From: Balneolaceae bacterium
GTDB lineage: Bacteria; Bacteroidota; Rhodothermia; Balneolales; Balneolaceae
DNA: 64,000 nucleotides
Direction: 5' to 3'
Assembly (NCBI GenBank): GCA_017643365.1
Contig: JAEPNO010000016.1
Coordinates: forward strand, 1 to 64,000
Under the pieces are notes generated by a model. The model made no database searches. It was not told the origin of the DNA and saw only the letters and a list, made by a program, of their open reading frames with translations. Below, piece by piece: positions 6,029-13,832 of this stretch; position 1 is the first letter of the stretch; each line of letters starts with the position of its first letter. The translations under genes were made by a program, and so were the position numbers.

Positions 6029-8230
6029 TTAGTTAATCCAATAACTCATTTTCACCACCATTCCTCGGTTTTTGATGCCAAAGCCTTCGGTGTCGTAATT
6101 GTCGTTGTAAACCACAAATAAGTCTGACATCGGTGCGAATCGCCATTGCAAACGGCTATTCACGTTGAAGTTTTCGGCCTGCGTGTTGTATTGCAAAAAG
6201 GTAGTCCAGCTAAGATCCCGTGAAAAACTCACCTCTGCCTGTGGCCCGATTAAATGCAATGTTCGGGAGCCATAATCTTCAGGGAGATCTACTTTATTCA
6301 TCACGTATCGAGCACCGAAATTACCCCAGGGTTGTGCTCTCATATTTAAACTTCCGCTTACAAAAAGTCGGGAACCGTTATAGAATCCGCCATACGACAT
6401 ATTCGTGCTTCCACTCAACATTCCGCGCTCATCCGAATTATACCGTATGTTGATGAAGTTAAAATTATACGATTCCGCCGGAAGGAATTTATCTCCACCA
6501 ATTAAATCGGTTTCATACAACAACCGAACTCTACTATTGCGTAGCCCGATGTAAAGTGACCCCAGATTTTTGGTTTGTAAATCATAATTAAGAGAGCTCA
6601 CGCGATCAATAAAACCGCCGTCGTTTTCATAACTCATCACGGTCCAGGTAGAAAACTCGTGGCTGTTTACCCAGTTACTTTCCGGACGAAAAGTATACCC
6701 AACCCATGGATTCATATATTTATGTCCCACCCGAACCAAGGTATCTCTGGCTGCATCGTACTGAAATGATCTTGCCGAAAACCCAAGCTCGTTGATGAAA
6801 TTATCGCCCAATCGATCCATCGTTATTCCAGAATAAAACGTGCCCGTGTTATACATTACGGTTGCGCCTGCAAAGGCGGCGTCATCGAGGCGATCTTCGG
6901 TTTGCGACCAATGGTAGCGCACATTGCCACGAAGTCGGTTGTCCTTCGAAATGAAATGATATTCTGCGCCCAAAGTCCGATTAAAATCGTTTTCAAAGCT
7001 TCCATCGGCATAGGCATTTTTGTTGGTGATTAACGTTTTAAAACTAGATCGACCCCACACATTTTGCTGGGTGGCAATTATGGTGTAGTTATTTGCATCC
7101 AGCCCGGAAGTTGAACGCGTTTGCACCGACATTGCACCGACTCGCAAATTGTCGTTCACATTACCGGTGAGTCGCGAGCCGAACAAAATGGGCACCACTT
7201 CGCCACCGTTTAGGCCAATTCTCCGAGAGAAAAACGGCTTCACATTCCAGGTTCCGAAACTGGAAAACAAATCGCTGTTTTCTAGGAAAAAGGTGCGCTT
7301 TTCGGGAAACTGAATACTAAAACGGCTCAAATTGGTCACTTGTTGATCTACATCTACCGTCGAAAAATCCGGGTTCACAGTTAAGTCCATTTTGAACTTA
7401 GTACCAACCGGAATTTTAGCCCCCAATCCAACTTCAAAATCACCCGTGTAGGAACTTTCGCTGGAAAAATCTCTGCTCCCCGAAGTGAGTACCGAAGGCT
7501 GAAGAATCACTCGTTGTTTTTTGGGCGGGATTGGTTGGTTTAATTTCATGGTGCCCAAATGACCCAAATCAATCCCCGGAAAACCCTGTGGCACGTGCGA
7601 CCATGTGGAATATTCGTTACGCTTCATATCGTTGCGCACAAAATTGATTCCCCATTCTTCCTTTTCTGGATCGAAATTTATCGACTTAAAAGGAATGGCA
7701 ATTTCAGCCACCCAATAATCGTCGTGTACCGTTACTGCGCTATGCCAGATGTTATCCCAATTCATATCCGGGCGCGTATTCGAGTTTTCTAAACTTACGA
7801 TCCCATCCATTTTTGCCCCGGCAGCATTCACTCCAAAAATAAACCCATTCGTTTTTTGATTGTAGGGATCCAGAACCACACTAAAACCATCACTACTCCA
7901 AAAATATCCCGGATTATCCCGTTTCAACGTGGCTATAACTAGGTCTTCTCGCTTCTGATAATTGATCGCCGCCACGTATAGGTAATCATCGTCGTACATA
8001 ATCCATGCTTCGGTTTGATTCACCGCATAGCCCTCATCACGTGGCCATTTGTTCAAAAACTCGCTGGTTGCCGTGGCGTTGATCCATGCCGATTCGCTTA
8101 TATCGCCATCGATTCGAATTTCAGATTCAATTTTTGAGATACCAAGATTGAAATCGGTAATAATTGGCTGTTCCTGAGCCTTCATAGGGCGGAACATCAA
8201 CACAAATAGAATTAAAAAAACAGTTCGCAT
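6029..8230 (-). CDS. DUF5916 outer-membrane protein with CBM9-like N-terminal domain
   Basis: About 733 residues from the ATG at 8230; a longer frame to 8275 adds 15 residues without signal character. A signal peptide (MRTVFLILFVLMFRPMKAQ) is followed by a carbohydrate-binding family 9-like domain (IDGDISESAW, then EAWIMYDDDYLYVA and FGVNAAGAKMDG). A long C-terminal DUF5916 region has alternating aromatic strands and the FPEKRTFFLENSDLF motif, ending in aromatic residues as in beta-barrels. It is probably an outer-membrane barrel linked to carbohydrate or hydrolase systems; its biochemical role is unknown. It is transcribed away from the sensor kinase gene across a 220-base gap in which nothing clear was seen. 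Confidence 0.83.
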   Translation of the reverse strand: MRTVFLILFVLMFRPMKAQEQPIITDFNLGISKIESEIRIDGDISESAWINATATSEFLNKWPRDEGYAVNQTEAWIMYDDDYLYVAAINYQKREDLVIATLKRDNPGYFWSSDGFSVVLDPYNQKTNGFIFGVNAAGAKMDGIVSLENSNTRPDMNWDNIWHSAVTVHDDYWVAEIAIPFKSINFDPEKEEWGINFVRNDMKRNEYSTWSHVPQGFPGIDLGHLGTMKLNQPIPPKKQRVILQPSVLTSGSRDFSSESSYTGDFEVGLGAKIPVGTKFKMDLTVNPDFSTVDVDQQVTNLSRFSIQFPEKRTFFLENSDLFSSFGTWNVKPFFSRRIGLNGGEVVPILFGSRLTGNVNDNLRVGAMSVQTRSTSGLDANNYTIIATQQNVWGRSSFKTLITNKNAYADGSFENDFNRTLGAEYHFISKDNRLRGNVRYHWSQTEDRLDDAAFAGATVMYNTGTFYSGITMDRLGDNFINELGFSARSFQYDAARDTLVRVGHKYMNPWVGYTFRPESNWVNSHEFSTWTVMSYENDGGFIDRVSSLNYDLQTKNLGSLYIGLRNSRVRLLYETDLIGGDKFLPAESYNFNFINIRYNSDERGMLSGSTNMSYGGFYNGSRLFVSGSLNMRAQPWGNFGARYVMNKVDLPEDYGSRTLHLIGPQAEVSFSRDLSWTTFLQYNTQAENFNVNSRLQWRFAPMSDLFVVYNDNYDTEGFGIKNRGMVVKMSYWIN

Positions 8231-8450
8231 AGCAATAGGGTTAGTTGGGTTTTGCCGTAGATAAAATCCTATCAAGAGATAAATGAGGACTTTCGATTTA
8301 CAGCCAACTAATTTCGACGATGAGCGCTTATTTGCACTTCAATCCTATTTGCAGTGAAAAGCGTTACGCTTGCAGTAAGTTTCGTGTTGTATGCAGAATT
8401 GAGTATTAAAAGATATGTTCGCTCTTGGCAAACTGTTATTTTAAGCCATT

Positions 8451-9539
8451 ATGGTTCGAATACTTCAAAATTACGAAAACACGCCGCAACGCATTTTATG
8501 GCATACCTTGTTCTGGGTGAGTTATGCGGCTATGTATGTGCTCATTTACGGTAGTTTTAGCGACAGTTATCTCCAAGAGCTTCAATGGATGATTACATCG
8601 TTGCCCACCAAAATGATGATCGTTTATTTTACACTGTATTTTATCATCCCTCGGTATTTTCTGGAAAAGAAATACATCACAGCTACACTGATTTCAATCA
8701 TTTCGTTAATTCTTATCTCGGTACTTCAGCGCGTTGTGGATTTCGAAATCTACTACCCCTTATTCAACCCAAGAGGGTTAGGTGATGACTTTTTCTATAT
8801 CCCCAAGATTCTGAAAATTGCACTCGGTATTTATCCCGTTGTTGCTTTGGCGTCGTTTATTAAAATCACCAAGCATTTCTACAACGAGGAAAAGAAATCG
8901 AAGGAGTATCATCAACAAAAGCTGCAAGCCGAGCTTAATTTTTTGAAAGGACAGGTTCATCCGCACTTTCTGTTCAACACGTTGAATAACCTGTATGCCT
9001 TAACGCTCAAAAAGTCGGATTCCTCGCCCGAAGTGGTGCTAAAACTTTCCGATTTACTTAGTTTTATGTTGTATGAGTGCAATTCGCCTACGGTTCCACT
9101 TAGCAAAGAATTGAAGCTGATTGAAGATTACATCGCTTTAGAGAAAATCCGTTACGACGACCGCCTGACCACTGTTTATAATGTGGAGGGTGATATTTCA
9201 GCCGGACAAATCCCACCCATGCTCTTGCTGCCATTTGTAGAAAATGCGTTTAAACATGGCACCAGCGATTCACTTGATAAGGTGTGGGTAGAAATCAACG
9301 TTAAGCTTCGAAACAACGAACTGTTGTTGTCCGTTATGAACAGCAATGGAGTTGAAAAAGCAACAACTCCGGAATTCGAATATCAACAAGGCATTGGTTT
9401 GAAAAACGTAAAACGGCGACTAGAGCTTTTATATAACAATCATTTCGATTTGGCGATCAGCGATACCGACGAAATGTACTCGGTTCAGCTTAGCTTGCAG
9501 ATAGACAAACTCGACCGCCCAAATCCGGATCGGGCATGA
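8451..9539 (+). CDS. LytS/YehU-type sensor histidine kinase
   Basis: This 362-residue protein has about four transmembrane helices in its first 145 residues, then a short coiled-coil (EEKKSKEYHQQKLQAELNFL). A His_kinase domain (PF06580 type) follows with the phospho-acceptor motif QVHPHFLFNTLNNLY near residue 172. The C-terminal ATPase domain has PPMLLLPFVENAFKHG and GIGLKNVKRRLELLY. It should phosphorylate the LytTR regulator encoded next, whose start overlaps its stop by 4 bases. There is no recognisable extracellular sensor domain, so the signal is probably sensed in the membrane. Confidence 0.92.
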   Translation: MVRILQNYENTPQRILWHTLFWVSYAAMYVLIYGSFSDSYLQELQWMITSLPTKMMIVYFTLYFIIPRYFLEKKYITATLISIISLILISVLQRVVDFEIYYPLFNPRGLGDDFFYIPKILKIALGIYPVVALASFIKITKHFYNEEKKSKEYHQQKLQAELNFLKGQVHPHFLFNTLNNLYALTLKKSDSSPEVVLKLSDLLSFMLYECNSPTVPLSKELKLIEDYIALEKIRYDDRLTTVYNVEGDISAGQIPPMLLLPFVENAFKHGTSDSLDKVWVEINVKLRNNELLLSVMNSNGVEKATTPEFEYQQGIGLKNVKRRLELLYNNHFDLAISDTDEMYSVQLSLQIDKLDRPNPDRA

Positions 9540-10255
9540 TGAAATGCTTTATCATAGATGACGAGCCCTTAGCCATTGAGGTGATTGAGAGCCATATTTC
9601 GAAAATCGATCATCTTGAAATTGCGGGAACTTTTCAAAATGCGATAAAAGCTTTTCAAGCCCTGCGCGAAACTCCCGTCGATGTGCTTTTTTTGGATATT
9701 CAAATGCCACGATTAACCGGCATCGAATTTTTGAGAACGCTTAAAAATCCGCCTAAGGTTATCTTTACCACCGCTTACCGTGAATATGCACTGGAAGGTT
9801 TTGAATTAGATGTGGTGGATTATCTATTGAAACCCATTTCTTTTGAACGATTCCTTAAAGCCGCAGATAAATTGTTTGATAACGTCCCTGCTTTAGCCTC
9901 TACAGAAACAGCAACGATCAGTCCACAAGCCCCTCGATATGTGTTTGTGACGTCCGAGAAGAAGAACATCAAAATTTGCCTGGATGAGATCGAATATGTG
10001 GAGAGTAAACGCGATTACATCCTCATAAAAACCTCCAACAAAGAAGTGCTTACGCATCAAACCATAACGTATATGGACGAGAATCTACCTGATGAGTACT
10101 TTTTACGAGTTCATCGGTCGTTTATCATAAACATGAAAAAACTGGAGAGTTGGAATCATCACGAGGTGGAAATTTCTGGCGAAATAATCCCAATCGGTCG
10201 CACCTATAAACGAGAAGCCATCGAGGTATTAACGGCCAATTCTGAAGTGCTATAA
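9536..10255 (+). CDS. LytTR-family response regulator
   Basis: This 239-residue protein has an N-terminal receiver domain with acidic pair IIDDEP at 7-11, phospho-acceptor Asp in VLFLDIQMP (residue 54) and the conserved KP pair in DYLLKPIS. A C-terminal LytTR DNA-binding domain spans about residues 130-235 (KICLDEIEYVESKRDYI, YFLRVHRSFIINMKKLE, IPIGRTYKREAIEVL). The ATG overlaps the kinase stop codon (ATGA), so the two are one operon. LytTR regulators bind pairs of short direct repeats; no such site was identified here. Confidence 0.93.
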   Translation: MMKCFIIDDEPLAIEVIESHISKIDHLEIAGTFQNAIKAFQALRETPVDVLFLDIQMPRLTGIEFLRTLKNPPKVIFTTAYREYALEGFELDVVDYLLKPISFERFLKAADKLFDNVPALASTETATISPQAPRYVFVTSEKKNIKICLDEIEYVESKRDYILIKTSNKEVLTHQTITYMDENLPDEYFLRVHRSFIINMKKLESWNHHEVEISGEIIPIGRTYKREAIEVLTANSEVL

Positions 10256-10326
10256 AATCTACATCCGCCCAAAAATAAAGCTCATCATTTCGTACATTGC
10301 ACTCATAGCAAAAGCGATTGTACCGA

Positions 10327-12597
10327 ATGTCTGAAACCTACCGAGCTCTTACCCGAAAATACCGCCCAAACTCGTTCGAGGATATTGTCTCACAAGATCA
10401 TGTGAGCAACACATTGTTAAACGCCATCAAGCAAAACCGACTGTCGCACGCTTACATGTTTTGCGGTCCGCGAGGGGTTGGTAAAACTACGATGGCTCGT
10501 GTATTGGCAAGGGTTATCAATCAAATTGATTCCAATATTGATGGCGAGTCGTTGAATCAAACGCTCAACATTATTGAGATGGATGCGGCTTCGAATAACA
10601 AGGTTGAGGACGTTCATCATCTGAGGGAAAGTGTTCGCATCCCGCCGCAGAATGGCCGCTACAAAGTGTTTATTGTGGACGAAGTGCACATGCTCTCGAA
10701 AGCAGCTTTTAATGCGCTGCTAAAAACATTGGAAGAACCGCCTGAGCACGCCATTTTCATTTTTGCCACTACTGAGCCGCACAAAGTGCTACCAACTATT
10801 TTATCGCGTGTTCAACGATTTGATTTCAAGCGGATTTCGGTGGATGAAATCGTATCCCGACTTCGTAAAATTGCGCAAGATGAGCACATTCAAATTGATG
10901 AGGAATCGCTACACGTAATTGCTAAAAAAGCAGATGGAGCCCTCCGCGATGCACTTGGCTTGATGGATCAAGCGATTGCCTTTTGCGGTGATCAGATCAC
11001 CCACAACGAATTGCTGCAGGCTCTAAATGTTGTTGGCACGGAGCGGTTGTTTGAGTTTATGAATTGTGTGAAGTCGCGCGATGCCGATGCCGGACTACAA
11101 CTCATCAATACGCTGCTTCAGGAAGGGTATGATATTCAGGAATTTCTGATTGGATTGACCGAGCATTTACGGAATTTGTACATCGCGCATCACAGTCCGC
11201 AGTTGTATTTGGTGGAAGCCTCGGATGACACCAAGGCTCGTTATCAACAAACCGCACAAGATTTTAGTCGCGACGATTTGATGCGTATGATGCATATGAT
11301 CAGCGAAGCACAAATCAAACTAAAAGACGCTAATCAGCCTAGAATTCAGTTCGAAATTACCCTGCTGAAGCTCATCCACATGGAAAAGAGCGAAAACCTT
11401 GCGAAACTTCTTACCGAGCTTGAGGAAGTAAAAAAAAACTTTAGGAGTCAGGGGACAGAGTTACAGAGTGACGAAGTAACAGAGTTACAAAGTAAGGACT
11501 CACAACAAGTCAGGGAGCCGGAACATCCCTCAACAGGCTCGGGAACTGGAACTGAGGGGCAAAGGAACACAGGAACAAAGGAGCAAAGTGAGCTAGTACC
11601 TGAATCGGATAGCGATTTAGAAGTTCCTCATCAAGATGCTGAAATTAGTAGTAGCAGTAGTAATAATGGATTAGAAACTTCGGAAGTAGCAGAGGAGCAA
11701 AGGAATGTCCCCTCGACAGGCTCGGGAACCGGAACTGAGGGGCAAAGGAGCACAGGGACACAGGGGCAAAGGGAGATCCCTCGACAGGCTCGGGAGCCGG
11801 TTTCAGAATTGAATAGCAATCCGGTGGAGTCTGAACAAAATGTCGACCAAAACAACAATGGATTCCATCAACCTGAAGACGAGATAGAAAAAAAGTCCCC
11901 TCTTGAGAGGGGATTTAGGGGTGTGTCAGAAAACACTGACGGAAGCCAAGTTAGTAATGGAAACCCTCCATCCAACGGAATACCAAAGCCAGAGTTAGAA
12001 GCTAAAACGAGTGATTCGGTTATCGATACAGCTCAAATAGTCAATTCGGAACCTGAGTCGCCGGCAACAGATTCCATCATCGATGAGTTTGATATGGTGG
12101 GCGCACCGGCATTGGTTACGGATGTAACTCACCAAGCAAAGAAACTGCATTTAAGCAGCAATGGAAATAATGTGGTTACCGCCGAAGTTAAGGTTGTAGC
12201 TGAGCCTGAAGTGACACGGGACCCCGATCAAAAACTTACTTTTGAAGAAGTCCGAGCGGCTTGGCCAAAGTTTTTAGAAACATTGGGTAATCGTGTTCCA
12301 AAAATTCTGGAATTACAAGTTCAACGTGTGAAGCCAACTGAGCTCAAAGGAATGGAGTTGACGCTGGAGTGTGATAACCCTTTGGCACAACGCATGCTTA
12401 AGGAACAGGAAATGGAATTAACGCCCATTCTAAAGGAACACATCGGCTGCCGATTGCGTTTTAACCCCATAGTAGTGCAAAACACAGAGACCCGACAAAA
12501 GGCTTCAAATCCGTACGAACGGTTTAAAGAAATTCAAGAAAAAGACCCCATTTTGCGTGAATTGGTTGAGCGCTTTGGGGCAGAACTCGAATATTAA
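10327..12597 (+). CDS. dnaX: DNA polymerase III subunit gamma/tau
   Basis: 756 residues from ATG 10327 (MSETYRALTRKYRP); a TTG 9 bases upstream is less likely. The protein is the AAA+ clamp-loader motor: Walker A GPRGVGKT at 47-54, Walker B FIVDEVHML near 116-123, sensor FATTEPHKVLPTILSR. The four-Cys zinc module that normally follows Walker A in bacterial DnaX is absent; the region reads NQIDSNIDGESLNQTLNIIE. The C-terminal tau-like part (about 600-756) is joined by a long hydrophilic linker (about 370-590) that contains translated copies of intergenic repeats. The gene is first of a dnaX-ybaB-recR operon. Confidence 0.95.
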   Translation: MSETYRALTRKYRPNSFEDIVSQDHVSNTLLNAIKQNRLSHAYMFCGPRGVGKTTMARVLARVINQIDSNIDGESLNQTLNIIEMDAASNNKVEDVHHLRESVRIPPQNGRYKVFIVDEVHMLSKAAFNALLKTLEEPPEHAIFIFATTEPHKVLPTILSRVQRFDFKRISVDEIVSRLRKIAQDEHIQIDEESLHVIAKKADGALRDALGLMDQAIAFCGDQITHNELLQALNVVGTERLFEFMNCVKSRDADAGLQLINTLLQEGYDIQEFLIGLTEHLRNLYIAHHSPQLYLVEASDDTKARYQQTAQDFSRDDLMRMMHMISEAQIKLKDANQPRIQFEITLLKLIHMEKSENLAKLLTELEEVKKNFRSQGTELQSDEVTELQSKDSQQVREPEHPSTGSGTGTEGQRNTGTKEQSELVPESDSDLEVPHQDAEISSSSSNNGLETSEVAEEQRNVPSTGSGTGTEGQRSTGTQGQREIPRQAREPVSELNSNPVESEQNVDQNNNGFHQPEDEIEKKSPLERGFRGVSENTDGSQVSNGNPPSNGIPKPELEAKTSDSVIDTAQIVNSEPESPATDSIIDEFDMVGAPALVTDVTHQAKKLHLSSNGNNVVTAEVKVVAEPEVTRDPDQKLTFEEVRAAWPKFLETLGNRVPKILELQVQRVKPTELKGMELTLECDNPLAQRMLKEQEMELTPILKEHIGCRLRFNPIVVQNTETRQKASNPYERFKEIQEKDPILRELVERFGAELEY
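11459..11930 (+). repeat. Intergenic-type repeats embedded in the dnaX reading frame
   Basis: Three repeat types lie in frame in the linker. At 11459-11493 there is a GTTACAGAG-type unit (30 of 34 bases match the reverse complement of the intergenic 21923-21957). Around 11530-11590 and 11710-11770 there are two copies of an ACAGGCTCGGGAAC unit about 88% alike, with a third partial copy at 11777-11800 that matches the intergenic 21896-21919 exactly on the other strand. Near 11898-11922 there is a CCCCTCTTGAGAGGGGATTT hairpin unit. They encode Gly/Thr/Gln-rich text such as GSGTGTEGQR and SPLERGFRGV. Confidence 0.85.
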
Positions 12598-12611
12598 TAA
12601 AAGGACACATC

Positions 12612-12953
12612 ATGGATTTTAATATGGCCGATATGTTCGGCAAAATTCAGGAAATGCAAAGTAAAGTTAAGGAAACACAAGCTCAGCTTGGCGATATCGA
12701 AGTTGAAGCCGAAGCCGGTGGCGGTATGGTTAAAGTAAAAGCCAATGGTTTACGAAAAGTGCTTTCCATCAAATTCGACCAAGATGTTGTGGATCCAAAC
12801 GACAAAGAAATGCTCGAAGATTTAGTGGTGGCTGGCGTCAACAAAGCCATGGAATTAGCCGAGCAGGAAGCCCAGAAAAAAATGCAGGACGCCTACAAAG
12901 GCATGATTCCCGGTGGCATCCCCGGCATGGACCCATCGAAGTTTGGACTTTAA
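12612..12953 (+). CDS. YbaB/EbfC nucleoid-associated protein
   Basis: This 113-residue protein has the YbaB/EbfC pattern: an N-terminal helix (MFGKIQEMQSKVKETQAQL), a central three-strand segment (VEAEAGGGMVKVKANGL, VLSIKFDQDVVD) and a C-terminal amphipathic helix (VNKAMELAEQEAQKKMQ) with a Gly/Met/Pro-rich tail. The family forms DNA-binding dimers and binds nucleoid DNA without strong sequence preference. It sits between dnaX and recR with a short gap on the left, the classic bacterial arrangement, so it is probably co-transcribed with both. Confidence 0.92.
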   Translation: MDFNMADMFGKIQEMQSKVKETQAQLGDIEVEAEAGGGMVKVKANGLRKVLSIKFDQDVVDPNDKEMLEDLVVAGVNKAMELAEQEAQKKMQDAYKGMIPGGIPGMDPSKFGL

Positions 12954-12955
12954 GA

Positions 12956-13035
12956 AATTCAAAATTAAAGATGAAAAATTAAGAATTGCTGACGCACCCA
13001 TTTTTCATTTTTAATTCTTCATTTTTAATTATCAA
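12956..13035. repeat. AT-rich paired-arm repeat between ybaB and recR
   Basis: The left arm reads AAATTAAAGATGAAAAATTA and the right arm, read in reverse, AATTAAAAATGAAGAATTAA, so the two can pair imperfectly. Between them is a short core containing TGACGCACCC at 12990-12999. The right arm runs into the recR start codon, so the folded RNA could influence recR translation. Confidence 0.7.
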
Positions 13036-13638
13036 ATGCAGCTTACCTCAGAATATTTAGAACGGGCGATTGAGCAGTTATCGAAACTCCCGGGTACGGG
13101 AAGAAAATCGGCTCAACGCATCGCTATTCACTTACTTAAACAAAACGATGAGTACGCACTCAAGTTGGCAAATGCTATCATCGACCTAAAGCAAAAAGTG
13201 ATTCGCTGCTCAACTTGCGGCAATGTATCCGATGCCGATCCTTGTAATATTTGCGACAATTCGAAGCGAGAAAACGGGCAGATTTGCGTGGTTGAGGAAT
13301 TCAACGATGTGTACATCATCGAAAAAACAAATGAGTTTCGCGGACGATACCATGTGCTTGGTGGCGTAATTTCACCGATGGATAATGTGGGACCGGATCA
13401 GCTTAAAATTCAGGATCTATTGAAACGCGTTGGTGGCAATGAACACATTAAGGAAGTGATTCTGGCACTCAACCCTGATGCAGAAGGCGAAGCGACATCC
13501 TATTACATAAACAAACTACTTACACCATACGAGGTGAAAGTAACGCGGATAGCCTATGGAATTCCGATGGGAACCGAACTCGAATTTATTGATGAAGCAA
13601 CTCTGAGCCGCGCCTTCACCAGCCGAAGTGCGTTTTAA
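13036..13638 (+). CDS. recR: Recombination mediator protein RecR
   Basis: This 200-residue protein has all RecR landmarks: helix-hairpin-helix LSKLPGTGRKSAQRIAIHLL near residue 15, a four-Cys zinc finger (CSTCGN ... CNICDN) at about 58-75, a Toprim domain (ICVVEEFNDVYIIE ... HVLGGVISPMDNVGP ... ALNPDAEGEATSYYI) and a C-terminal ARGIP-like AYGIPMGTELEFIDEATL. It acts with RecO and RecF in loading RecA at gaps. It is third gene of dnaX-ybaB-recR. Length is normal. Confidence 0.95.
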   Translation: MQLTSEYLERAIEQLSKLPGTGRKSAQRIAIHLLKQNDEYALKLANAIIDLKQKVIRCSTCGNVSDADPCNICDNSKRENGQICVVEEFNDVYIIEKTNEFRGRYHVLGGVISPMDNVGPDQLKIQDLLKRVGGNEHIKEVILALNPDAEGEATSYYINKLLTPYEVKVTRIAYGIPMGTELEFIDEATLSRAFTSRSAF

Positions 13639-13643
13639 GAATG

Positions 13644-13727
13644 CACCACCAAGTGCACAGAGAACACGATGCATAAAACAAAGATTAATGACGCACCCTG
13701 TTATCTCTGTGGTAAATAAACTTTCGT
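13644..13727. repeat. Paired-arm intergenic repeat downstream of recR
   Basis: The left arm CACCACCAAGTGCACAGAG and the right arm TTATCTCTGTGGTAAAT are imperfect inverse copies. They bracket a core that again contains TGACGCACCC (13689-13698), the same 10-mer as in the repeat upstream of recR although the arms are unrelated. The rest of the gap to 13832 holds the leader of the peptidase gene. Confidence 0.6.
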
Positions 13728-13832
13728 AAATAATCATTAAGGAAGTCTGCTGATACTTTTGAAAGCGTTATTTTGAACTAAACTACTAACCTAATCATTG
13801 CGAATCTTCGAGTTATTCGCGGTTTACTAATT

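Noticed and set aside
8354-8554. Small plus-strand ORF overlapping the sensor kinase start
   Set aside because: It overlaps the kinase gene in another frame and its translation has no recognisable domain or leader.
10256-10320. Short minus-strand peptide ORF before dnaX (Met-rich, about 15 codons)
   Set aside because: It is very short, has no recognised family and lies in a leader region; more probably chance.
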